From Phycisphaerae bacterium (GTDB lineage Bacteria > Planctomycetota > Phycisphaerae > JAJVII01): DNA of 6,076 bases. The stretch lies in the NCBI GenBank assembly GCA_028706835.1, contig JAQTVL010000281.1:1-6076 (forward strand), read 5' to 3'. The notes under the pieces were generated by a model that was given only the letters and a program-made list of their open reading frames with translations, did no database searches and was not told where the DNA came from. This document shows, piece by piece, positions 1-6,030 of the stretch (position 1 is the first letter of the stretch; each line of letters opens with the position of its first letter). The position numbers were made by a program, and so were the translations under genes.

Positions 1-1
1 C

Positions 2-1084
2 GAGGCCAGCCTGGATCCGCTGGTGACCATCGGCCCCGACGGAAAGATCATCGACGTCAACATGGCCACCGAGCAGGTCACGGGCGTGGGCCGCAGGCAG
101 CTCATCGGCAGCGACTTCTCGAACTACTTCACCGAGCCGGATCGGGCGAGCGCCGGCTATCGGCAGGTGCTCGCCGAAGGCCACGTTCACGACTATCCGC
201 TGACCATCCGCCATGTGTCCGGCTCCACCACCGACGTGCTCTACAACGCAACCGAGTATCGTGACGAAGCCGGCGACGTGCAGGGAGTCTTCGCCGCCGC
301 ACGCGACATCACCAAACGCAAGAAGGCCGAGGCCGCTCTCAAGGAGCTCAACGAGACGCTGGAACTCCGCGTGGCCGATCGCACCGCCGAACTGGCCCGG
401 TCCAACGAGGACCTCGAACAGTTCGCCTATGTCGCCAGCCACGACCTCCAGGAGCCGTTGCGCCAGGTCGGCAGTTTCACCAAGCTGCTCAGCGAGCGCT
501 ACGGCGCCCAGTTCGACGGCAAGGCCGGCGAATGGATGAGCTACATCACCGAGGGCTCGGCGCGGATGTCCCGGCTGATCGAGGACCTGCTGGCCTACTC
601 GCGCGTCGATCGCCGCGGGCGGCAGTTCGCGGCGGTGGACCTGCGCGAGGCCCTCGACGACGCCCTGGCCAATCTGCGAATCTCGATCGGCGAGTCCCGC
701 GCCGAGGTCGTCGCCGGCCCCCTGCCCACCGTGCCGGGCGACCGCACGCAACTGACCCTGCTGCTTCAGAACCTGATCGGCAACGCCATCAAGTTCCGCC
801 GCGAAGGCGCGGCCCCGCTGATCCGCGTCGAGGCCCGGCCCGACGCCGACGGCTGGGCGATCGCCGTCCGCGACAACGGAATCGGCATCGCCGCGGAGCA
901 TTTCGACCGCGTCTTTCTGATCTTCCAGAGGCTCCACACACGCCAGAAATACCCCGGCACGGGCATCGGCCTGGCCATTTGCAGGCGGATCGTCGAACGC
1001 CACGGCGGGCGAATCTGGGTCGAATCAACGCTCGGCGAAGGATCGACCTTCTGCTTCACGCTCGCCAATGAGGGTCAGCCATGA
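2..1084 (+). CDS. PAS-domain sensor histidine kinase, C-terminal part (5' end outside the window)
   Basis: The reading frame is open to the left edge (EASLDPLV precedes the internal GTG at 23), so the gene starts upstream. Counting residues from that GTG, 1-95 form the C-terminal part of a PAS domain ending in GVFAAARDITKRKKAE. A helical coiled-coil linker (about 97-127) follows. The H-box is ASHDLQEPLRQ, with phospho-acceptor His140 (codon 440-442). The ATPase domain has an N-box (LLQNLIGNAIKF, Asn250/Asn254), a G1 box (DNGIGI, 284-289) and a G2 box (GTGIGLAI, 312-319). All catalytic motifs are intact. The FQRLHTRQKYPGTGIGLAICRRIVERHGGRIWVES stretch, split here as FQRLHTRQKYPGTG then IGLAICRRIVERHGG, is typical of bacteriophytochrome-like and PAS-multidomain kinases. 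No membrane segment is visible in this part, so location and signal are unknown. It autophosphorylates on His and should pass phosphate to a response regulator not seen here. The stop overlaps the next start, which suggests co-expression with the efflux pump. Confidence 0.95.
   Translation, partial: EASLDPLVTIGPDGKIIDVNMATEQVTGVGRRQLIGSDFSNYFTEPDRASAGYRQVLAEGHVHDYPLTIRHVSGSTTDVLYNATEYRDEAGDVQGVFAAARDITKRKKAEAALKELNETLELRVADRTAELARSNEDLEQFAYVASHDLQEPLRQVGSFTKLLSERYGAQFDGKAGEWMSYITEGSARMSRLIEDLLAYSRVDRRGRQFAAVDLREALDDALANLRISIGESRAEVVAGPLPTVPGDRTQLTLLLQNLIGNAIKFRREGAAPLIRVEARPDADGWAIAVRDNGIGIAAEHFDRVFLIFQRLHTRQKYPGTGIGLAICRRIVERHGGRIWVESTLGEGSTFCFTLANEGQP
1070..1074 (+). promoter_or_regulatory. 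Ribosome binding site of the adaptor gene
   Basis: GAGGG lies inside the last codons of the kinase gene, six bases before the ATG at 1081. It supports that start and, with the ATGA stop/start overlap at 1081-1084, argues for translational coupling of kinase and adaptor. Confidence 0.6.
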
Positions 1085-2175
1085 ACAGACTCGTTCGCGT
1101 CCTCCGGTTCGCCACGCTTACCGCCGCCGCCATCGCCGGCATCGTCGTGCTGATGATGTGGCTGGCCGGCTTCTGGGCCGAGAAGACGCCCCCCGGCCCG
1201 CCCACGCCGCCGCAGTCGCCCCTGGCCGCCGGCCTGCCCATGATGACCGTCCAGCCGGTGCAGGTGGCGTTGACCAACGAGGCCATCGGCACGATCCGGG
1301 CGGAGCACGAGATCGCGCTGTCGTCGCGCCTGCCCATGCCGGCGCAGGTCGCCCTGATGAAAGCCGCCCCCGGCGACGTGGTGCCCGCCGGCGAGCTGCT
1401 CGTCAGGTTGAACGACTCGCAACTGCGGGCCCAACTGGCCGCCGCCCAGGCGAATCTGACGTTGGCCAAGGATGACAACGAGCGCATCACCCGACTGAAC
1501 CGCGAAGGCCACGCCGCGCCCCGCGAGATCACCACCGCCGCCTCGAACCTGGCCATGGCCCAGGCCAAGTACGACGAAGCCAGCGCCCTGCTCGGCTACG
1601 CCGAAATTCGCGCCCCCGGCGGGTTGGCGAGTCAGCCGGACGCGGCGACACCCGACGCCCCGAAACACTGGTTCGTCATCGACCGCTACGCCGAGGTCGG
1701 CGACACGGCCCAGCCCGGCCAGCCGCTGGTCCGGCTGTTCGACCGGCTGCAACTGACCGCCGTCGTGCCGGAGTCGCTTCGCCCGCACATCGAGATCGGC
1801 CAGAGCGTGGCCGTCCGCATCGATGCGCTCAACAAGGAGTGCGTGGGGCGGATCAACGAGATCGTGCCGCAGGCGTCGGAGCAGAGCCGGTCGTTCCAGG
1901 TGAAGGTTACAGGCCCGTGCCAGCCCGGCGTGATCGTCGGCATGTTCGCCCGCATGAAGGTGCCCACCGGGCAGACCGAACTCGAGTTGCAGGTGCCGCA
2001 GGCCGCCATCCGCCGCGTCGGGCAGTTGACCAGCGTGTTCGTCGAGCGCGACGGCCGGCTGGTGCGGCAGTTCGTCCAGACCGGTCGCGAGGCGGGCGAC
2101 AAGGTGGTCGTGTCGAGCGGCCTGTCCGCGGGCGACCGAATCCTGACCGACGCGGCGAAGGCGACATCCGACTAG
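1081..2175 (+). CDS. RND efflux pump periplasmic adaptor subunit (HlyD/AcrA-type membrane fusion protein)
   Basis: This 364-aa protein bridges an inner-membrane RND transporter and an outer-membrane channel. Residues 11-31 are one hydrophobic segment; there is no lipobox Cys, so it is probably an uncleaved membrane anchor. A Pro-rich linker (36-47) follows. The first lipoyl-like half is about 81-110 (KAAPGDVVPAGELLVRLND), then a short alpha-helical hairpin (112-172, Ala/Gln-rich). The second lipoyl half has YAEIRAP (173-179) and VIDRYAEVGDTAQPGQPLVRLFD (split: VIDRYAEVGDTA, QPGQPLVRLFD; 199-221). A beta-barrel (222-297) and a membrane-proximal domain (300-358) complete it. Oddly, the usual short F-D/S-G turn after RAP is replaced by about 19 extra residues (180-198: GGLASQPDAATPDAPKHWF). 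The start overlaps the kinase stop by four bases. The RND gene follows after a 178-base spacer filled with repeats. The family call is secure; the exported substrate cannot be predicted. Confidence 0.93.
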   Translation: MNRLVRVLRFATLTAAAIAGIVVLMMWLAGFWAEKTPPGPPTPPQSPLAAGLPMMTVQPVQVALTNEAIGTIRAEHEIALSSRLPMPAQVALMKAAPGDVVPAGELLVRLNDSQLRAQLAAAQANLTLAKDDNERITRLNREGHAAPREITTAASNLAMAQAKYDEASALLGYAEIRAPGGLASQPDAATPDAPKHWFVIDRYAEVGDTAQPGQPLVRLFDRLQLTAVVPESLRPHIEIGQSVAVRIDALNKECVGRINEIVPQASEQSRSFQVKVTGPCQPGVIVGMFARMKVPTGQTELELQVPQAAIRRVGQLTSVFVERDGRLVRQFVQTGREAGDKVVVSSGLSAGDRILTDAAKATSD

Positions 2176-2209
2176 TGCTCTGTTACGGGTGAACCGATGG
2201 GTCGGGTGC

Positions 2210-2242
2210 CATGCCTGCGACGGTTGTTTTGTCGCAGGCATG
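2210..2242. repeat. Perfect 12-bp stem hairpin A
   Basis: Left arm CATGCCTGCGAC (2210-2221) and right arm GTCGCAGGCATG (2231-2242) are perfectly complementary around a 9-base loop (GGTTGTTTT). No T-run follows the stem on either strand, so it does not look like an intrinsic terminator. It lies 34 bases after the adaptor stop and could stabilise the upstream mRNA or lower readthrough into the RND gene (inference). Confidence 0.85.
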
Positions 2243-2257
2243 TCTGGCCAAGGCGAG

Positions 2258-2304
2258 CATGGCTGGCCCGCCGTCCAAAACAGCCGGACGGCGTTCCAGC
2301 CATG
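2258..2304. repeat. Two-part 17-bp stem hairpin B
   Basis: Outer arms CATGGCTGG (2258-2266) and CCAGCCATG (2296-2304) pair perfectly over 9 bp. After a 2x2 mismatch (CC/TT), inner arms CGCCGTCC (2269-2276) and GGACGGCG (2286-2293) pair over 8 bp around a 9-base loop (AAAACAGCC). The loop length equals that of hairpin A. The match is far beyond chance for such a short spacer and marks a designed or mobile palindrome. Confidence 0.85.
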
Positions 2305-2335
2305 GCACCCATCAACCAGCCATGGCACGCATCAA
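2296..2335 (+). repeat. Tandem duplication of a 20-bp unit
   Basis: Two adjacent 20-bp copies, 2296-2315 and 2316-2335, share CCAGCCATGGCAC at the start and CATCAA at the end and differ at one base only (C2309 versus G2329). The first copy supplies the right arm of hairpin B and of the outer inverted repeat; the second copy could pair with the same left arms. The array ends just before the Shine-Dalgarno of the RND gene, so it could influence access to that site. Confidence 0.85.
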
Positions 2336-2344
2336 ACGGAGATT

Positions 2345-2348
2345 GAGG
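2345..2348 (+). promoter_or_regulatory. Ribosome binding site that sets the RND start
   Basis: GAGG stands five bases before ATG 2354, and a second GGAG (2338-2341) lies 12 bases before it. The frame is open further upstream to GTG 2189, but that stretch is the palindromic repeat block and encodes no membrane or family-like sequence, so ATG 2354 is chosen. Confidence 0.65.
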
Positions 2349-2353
2349 TCCGC

Positions 2354-5300
2354 ATGAACACCCAGGAACCATCCCGGACGCCGTTGACGACCCGCATCGT
2401 CGAGCTGTTCCTAACCGGCAACCTGTCGGTCATGCTCATCATCGTCTCGCTGCTCGGCGGCGCCATCGCCCTCATGGTCACGCCGCGCGAGGAGGACCCG
2501 CAGATCGTCGTGCCCATGGCCGACGTCATGATCTCCGTGCCCGGCGCGTCCGCCGGCGAGGTCGAGCGGCAGGTGGCCAGCCAGCTCGAAAAGATGCTCT
2601 TCGAGATCGACGGCGTGGAATACGTCTACTCGACGAGCCTGGCCGATGCCGCGGTCGTCACGGTGCGGTTCTACGTGGGCCAGGACCGCGAGAAAAGCCT
2701 GGTCAAGATCTACAACAAGATCTCGATGAACATGGACCGGATCCCGCCGCAGGTTCGCGGCTGGGTGGTCAAACCGGTCGAGATCGACGACGTGCCCGTG
2801 CTCGGCGTCACCCTGTATTCCGAGAAAGAAAGCGACTTCGCCCTCCGCCGCACCGCGGAGGAAATCGAGAGCCGGCTCAAGCAGGTCGACGACGCCGGGC
2901 GAACCTACGTCATCGGCGGCCGGCCGCTCAAGATGCTCGTCCGCGTGGACCCAAGCGCCGCCACGTCGCGCGGCGTCGGCTTCGATCGCCTGATCCAGGC
3001 CCTCCAGGTCGCGGATGCGTCCATGCCGGCTGGCGCGATGAACACGCTCCGCGCGGACAAGCCGGCCGAGATCGTGCTGGACGCCGGCAGGACGCTCCAG
3101 TCGATCGACGAGGTGCGCAACCTGGTCGTCGGTGTGAACGGCGGCCTGCCCGTTTACCTGCGCGACGTGGCGACGGTGGAGCTGGGACCCGACGAGCCGG
3201 CCAACTACGCGCGGATCGGCTTCGGCCCGAAGGCGGACCCGGCCCGCCTGCCCGAAGCGCTCCGCGGCAAATCCGCCGGTCGGGACTTCCCAGCCGTCAC
3301 CATCGCGGTCGCCAAGAAGAAGGGCGCCAACGCCGTCACGGTGGCGGAGGGCCTGATCGACCGGCTGCACACGATCGACAAGGCCATCCTGCCCGACGGC
3401 GTCCATTACTACATCACCCGCAACTACGGCGAGACCGCAAACGACAAGGTGAACGAACTGGTCGAGGGCCTGGCTGTCGCCATCATCATCGTCATCCTGC
3501 TGATCGCCCTGAGCCTTGGCTGGCGCGAGTCGCTTATCATCGCGACGGCCATCCCGATCACGTTCGCGCTGACGCTGCTGGTGAACTACTGGGCGGGGTA
3601 CACGATCAACCGCGTGACGCTGTTCGCCCTGATCCTGGCGCTCGGCCTGGTGGTCGACGACCCGATCGTGGACGTCGAGAATATCCACCGGCACTTCCAG
3701 AAACCCAGGGATGGCCATCCCTGGGCTTTAAGACGCGCCGTGCTGGACGCGGTGAACGAGGTCCGCCCGCCGATCATCCTGGCTACGCTGGCGGTCATCG
3801 TGTCGTTCGTCCCCATGTTCTTCATCACTGGCATGATGGGGCCCTACATGAGGCCGATGGCGCTCAACGTGCCGCTGGCGATGCTGATGTCGATGGTGGT
3901 GGCGTTCACCATCACGCCCTGGCTGAGCTACCTGATGCTGCGGGGGCATGCAAAAGGCGCTAAACCGCAAGCGGACAGCCACGGCGGGGAAGGGACCGCG
4001 ACGACCGTCGAAGGGTCGCTGGTGTATCGCGTCTATCGCGCGTCGCTGGGGCCGTTCCTGGAACGCCGGTGGGCGCGGTGGGCGCTGCTCGGCGTGACGA
4101 TGGCGCTGTTCGTCGGGTCGGGGTGGCTGGCCGCTGACCGGCAGGTGCCGCTGAAAATGCTGCCCTATGACAACAAGAACGAGTTTCAGGTGGCCCTGGA
4201 CCTGGACCGCGGGGCGACGCTGGAGCAGACGCAGGCCGCCGCGGCGGACCTGGCGGACTACCTCCGCCGCGTGCCGGAAGTGACGGACGTGACCAGCTAT
4301 GTCGGCGTCGCCGGGCCGATGGACTTCAACGGCATGGTCCGCCACTACTACCTGCGAAACGGGGCAAACACGGGTGAAATGCGGGTAAACGTGGTTCACA
4401 AGAAGCGGCGTGAGCAGCAGAGCCACGAATTGACGCTGCGGCTGCGGAACGACCTCCAAACCATCGCTAACACGCACCAAGCCCGCATCAAGATCGTCGA
4501 AATGCCGCCTGGCCCGCCGGTGCTTTCGACGGTCGTGGCCGAGGTCTACGGCGAACCGTTCACGCCCTACGAGGAGCTGCTGGCCTCGGCCAAGGTCGTT
4601 CAGGAACGGTTGAAACGCGAGGCCGGCGTGGTCGATGTCGATTCGACCGTTGAAACCGGGCAGAAGGAGTTTCGGTTTGTGCCGGATCGCGAGAAAGCCC
4701 GCCTGGCCGGGGTGAGCGAGCAGCAAATCGCCCTGGTGGTCCAGGCCGCCGTCCAAGGCGCCGACGCCGCCATCCTGCACAGTGCTAACGACGTGAACCC
4801 CACGCCGATCCAGCTTCGCCTGCCGCTGGCGCGGCGTACGAGCGTGAACGCGCTCAATGCAATCTCTGTCGTGCCCAAGACCGCCGACCCGAAGGCCAAG
4901 CCGGTGCAACTGAGCGAACTCGGCGAATGGAAGGAAGGCAACGTCGATCAGCCGATCTACCACAAGAATCTCCAGCGGGTGGTTTACGTGACCGCCGAGA
5001 TGGCCGGCCGCCCCCCAGCCGAGGCGGTGCTCGACGTGCAGGCCGACATGCAGGCGTGGACGGCCAAACTCACCGACTCCCCTGCCCGCCCAGTGACTGA
5101 TCGCACATTCCTGAGCAACGGGGCCAACGTCCACTGGAAAGTGCCCGACAACGTAAAGGTGACTTGGACCGGCGAAGGCGAGTGGAAGATCACCCTCGAC
5201 GTGTTCCGCGACCTCGGCATCGCGTTCGCCCTGGCCTGCCTGGGCATCTACATCCTGCTGGTCTACGAGACGAAGAGCTACCTGATGCCCCTGATCCTGA

Positions 5301-5764
5301 TGATCTCCATCCCCCTGACGGTCATCGGCATCATGCCCGGCTTCTGGCTGCTGAACAAACTCGGCGGCGGCAGCATCGGCGGGTTCGCCAATCCGACCTA
5401 CTTCACCGCCACCGCCATGATCGGCATGATCGCCCTGTCCGGCATCGTCGTCCGCAACGGCATCCTGCTCATCGACTTCCTGCACAAGGCCCTCGCCGGC
5501 TGCCCCGGCAAGCCGCTCAAACAGGCGCTCATCGAAAGCGGCGCCGTCCGCTTCCGCCCCATCTTCCTCACCGCCGGCGCCGCCATGCTCGCCGCCTGGC
5601 CGATCACCCTCGACCCGATCTTCTCGGGCCTGGCCTGGGCGCTCATCTTCGGCCTGTTCGTGTCCACCGCCTTCACGCTGCTGATCGTGCCGGTGGTCTA
5701 CTACATGGCCTATGCGCGGAAGCACCAACCCGACAGCCACCCCGGGATTCCGAAAATTAGCTAG
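2354..5764 (+). CDS. RND-family efflux transporter, inner-membrane permease subunit (AcrB/CzcA-like)
   Basis: This 1136-aa protein is a proton-driven inner-membrane pump that should act as a trimer with the adaptor encoded just upstream. TM1 is about 23-43, then a periplasmic porter domain starting REEDPQIVVPMADV (45-58). TM2-TM6 span about 368-528 and TM7 about 573-594. The second porter region (from KMLPYDNKNEF, 601-611) and TM8-TM12 (952-1117) complete the two-fold repeat. TM4 has GLVVDDPIVDVEN with Asp435/Asp436, and TM10 has SGIVVRNGILLIDF with Arg1034 where AcrB has Lys940, so the proton relay looks functional. GMMGPYMRP (493-501) and LDVFRDLGIAF (948-958) are family-like stretches. It is somewhat longer than the common 1030-1050 aa, partly through cytoplasmic loop additions: residues 451-457 are encoded by a perfect DNA palindrome, and 531-553 is a Gly/Ala/Thr-rich linker. 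A Pro follows the Asp pair, which I believe occurs in a subgroup of these pumps. Drug, lipid or metal substrate cannot be decided. Confidence 0.96.
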   Translation: MNTQEPSRTPLTTRIVELFLTGNLSVMLIIVSLLGGAIALMVTPREEDPQIVVPMADVMISVPGASAGEVERQVASQLEKMLFEIDGVEYVYSTSLADAAVVTVRFYVGQDREKSLVKIYNKISMNMDRIPPQVRGWVVKPVEIDDVPVLGVTLYSEKESDFALRRTAEEIESRLKQVDDAGRTYVIGGRPLKMLVRVDPSAATSRGVGFDRLIQALQVADASMPAGAMNTLRADKPAEIVLDAGRTLQSIDEVRNLVVGVNGGLPVYLRDVATVELGPDEPANYARIGFGPKADPARLPEALRGKSAGRDFPAVTIAVAKKKGANAVTVAEGLIDRLHTIDKAILPDGVHYYITRNYGETANDKVNELVEGLAVAIIIVILLIALSLGWRESLIIATAIPITFALTLLVNYWAGYTINRVTLFALILALGLVVDDPIVDVENIHRHFQKPRDGHPWALRRAVLDAVNEVRPPIILATLAVIVSFVPMFFITGMMGPYMRPMALNVPLAMLMSMVVAFTITPWLSYLMLRGHAKGAKPQADSHGGEGTATTVEGSLVYRVYRASLGPFLERRWARWALLGVTMALFVGSGWLAADRQVPLKMLPYDNKNEFQVALDLDRGATLEQTQAAAADLADYLRRVPEVTDVTSYVGVAGPMDFNGMVRHYYLRNGANTGEMRVNVVHKKRREQQSHELTLRLRNDLQTIANTHQARIKIVEMPPGPPVLSTVVAEVYGEPFTPYEELLASAKVVQERLKREAGVVDVDSTVETGQKEFRFVPDREKARLAGVSEQQIALVVQAAVQGADAAILHSANDVNPTPIQLRLPLARRTSVNALNAISVVPKTADPKAKPVQLSELGEWKEGNVDQPIYHKNLQRVVYVTAEMAGRPPAEAVLDVQADMQAWTAKLTDSPARPVTDRTFLSNGANVHWKVPDNVKVTWTGEGEWKITLDVFRDLGIAFALACLGIYILLVYETKSYLMPLILMISIPLTVIGIMPGFWLLNKLGGGSIGGFANPTYFTATAMIGMIALSGIVVRNGILLIDFLHKALAGCPGKPLKQALIESGAVRFRPIFLTAGAAMLAAWPITLDPIFSGLAWALIFGLFVSTAFTLLIVPVVYYMAYARKHQPDSHPGIPKIS
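3704..3725. repeat. Perfect 22-bp palindrome inside the RND gene
   Basis: CCCAGGGATGG (3704-3714) is followed immediately by its exact reverse complement CCATCCCTGGG (3715-3725). Flanks AAA on the left and CTTT on the right would extend the stem if one C is skipped. It starts on a codon boundary and encodes PRDGHPW (451-457) in the cytoplasmic loop after TM4. The following codons include TTA and AGA, which are unusual for this GC-rich gene. This fits a short palindromic element tolerated in frame. Confidence 0.85.
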
Positions 5765-5773
5765 AGAAAGTGC

Positions 5774-5804
5774 TTGAAAAGTTTGCAGTCATCGCCGATA
5801 TATG
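5774..5804 (+). promoter_or_regulatory. Possible weak sigma-70-like promoter
   Basis: TTGAAA (5774-5779) resembles a -35 box, and TATATG (5799-5804) resembles a -10 box, with a 19-base spacing that is longer than ideal. It lies in the A/T-rich stretch just after the RND stop and would give a leader of about 220 bases for the gene at 6031. Promoter consensus in this lineage is unknown, so this is tentative. Confidence 0.2.
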
Positions 5805-5909
5805 CCCGTAGACAGTGATGCGGGGGGCGACGCCGCGGGCGAGCCTGCCTGCCGAGTGGAGAAGTCTGGCTGTCAGTCACACAACGCAGTTTCTTGGGAA
5901 TTCTCGCGT

Positions 5910-5937
5910 TGCGGCGCGCCGCAGACCCGCGTCGGGT
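5910..5937. repeat. Palindrome and adjacent small hairpin in the leader
   Basis: TGCGGCGCGCCGCA (5910-5923) is a perfect 14-bp palindrome. One base later ACCCG (5925-5929) pairs with CGGGT (5933-5937) around CGT. Both are GC-only or nearly so; in such DNA short palindromes can arise by chance, so a regulatory role is only possible. Confidence 0.5.
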
Positions 5938-6015
5938 ATCGCGGCGACGTTCACATTGTGATTCAAGCTCAGCGTCAAACTCCCGGGGGTATGCGGGAAT
6001 TAAAACGTCTCTAAC

Positions 6016-6021
6016 AAGGAG
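6016..6021 (+). promoter_or_regulatory. Ribosome binding site of the gene at 6031
   Basis: AAGGAG stands nine bases before ATG 6031 within an A-rich stretch (TCTCTAACAAGGAGAAGG). This is the strongest Shine-Dalgarno in the window and is the main evidence that a real gene starts at 6031. Confidence 0.7.
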
Positions 6022-6030
6022 AAGGCAGTC

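Larger units (their letters stand above)
2204..2310. repeat. Palindromic repeat mosaic between adaptor and RND genes (outer inverted repeat)
   Basis: GGGTGCCATG (2204-2213) is the exact reverse complement of CATGGCACCC (2301-2310). These 10-bp arms enclose two independent hairpins (2210-2242 and 2258-2304) and compete with them for the CATG ends, so the transcript could fold in more than one way. The block fills most of the 178-base gap between two genes whose products form one complex. It looks like an inserted or expanded REP/MITE-like intergenic element; no transposase is encoded. I see no promoter in this spacer. Confidence 0.65.
5765..6030. other. Non-coding spacer/leader of 266 bases with short inverted repeats
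   Basis: No convincing gene lies here. It has a more mixed base composition than the flanking genes, with A/T-rich stretches at both ends. Inverted repeats visible are CAACGC (5882-5887) with GCGTTG (5906-5911), the palindrome at 5910-5923, ACCCG/CGGGT (5925-5937), TCACA/TGTGA around one base (5951-5961) and TCCCG/CGGGA (5981-5998). The first two overlap at 5910-5911 and are mutually exclusive. No stem is followed by a T-run, so no intrinsic terminator for the RND gene is recognised. It is probably the promoter and structured 5' untranslated region of the gene at 6031. Confidence 0.5.

Noticed and set aside
2210..2242. Hairpin A as an intrinsic terminator after the adaptor gene
   Set aside because: The stem is strong, but no T-run follows it on either strand; the T-rich part is in the loop.
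1075..2328. Long open frame (417 aa) on the - strand opposite the adaptor gene
   Set aside because: The translation is His/Gly/Arg/Asp-rich low-complexity, typical of the antisense shadow of a GC-rich gene; the + strand encodes a clear adaptor.
2204..2335. CRISPR array
   Set aside because: Only two adjacent 20-bp copies without spacers, and no cas gene is present.
2189..2353. N-terminal extension of the RND gene from GTG 2189
   Set aside because: It runs through palindromic and tandem repeats, lacks family-like sequence and has no Shine-Dalgarno; ATG 2354 has GAGG at five bases and gives a normal N-terminus for the family.
3728..5740. Long open frame (670 aa) on the - strand opposite the RND gene
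   Set aside because: It is an antisense shadow in GC-rich coding DNA, with His/Gln/Asp/Arg-rich composition and no domain; the + strand is clearly an RND transporter.
5802..6014. Possible 70-aa gene on the + strand in the leader
   Set aside because: No ribosome binding site precedes its ATG, the product has no recognisable fold or motif, and it spans several inverted repeats.
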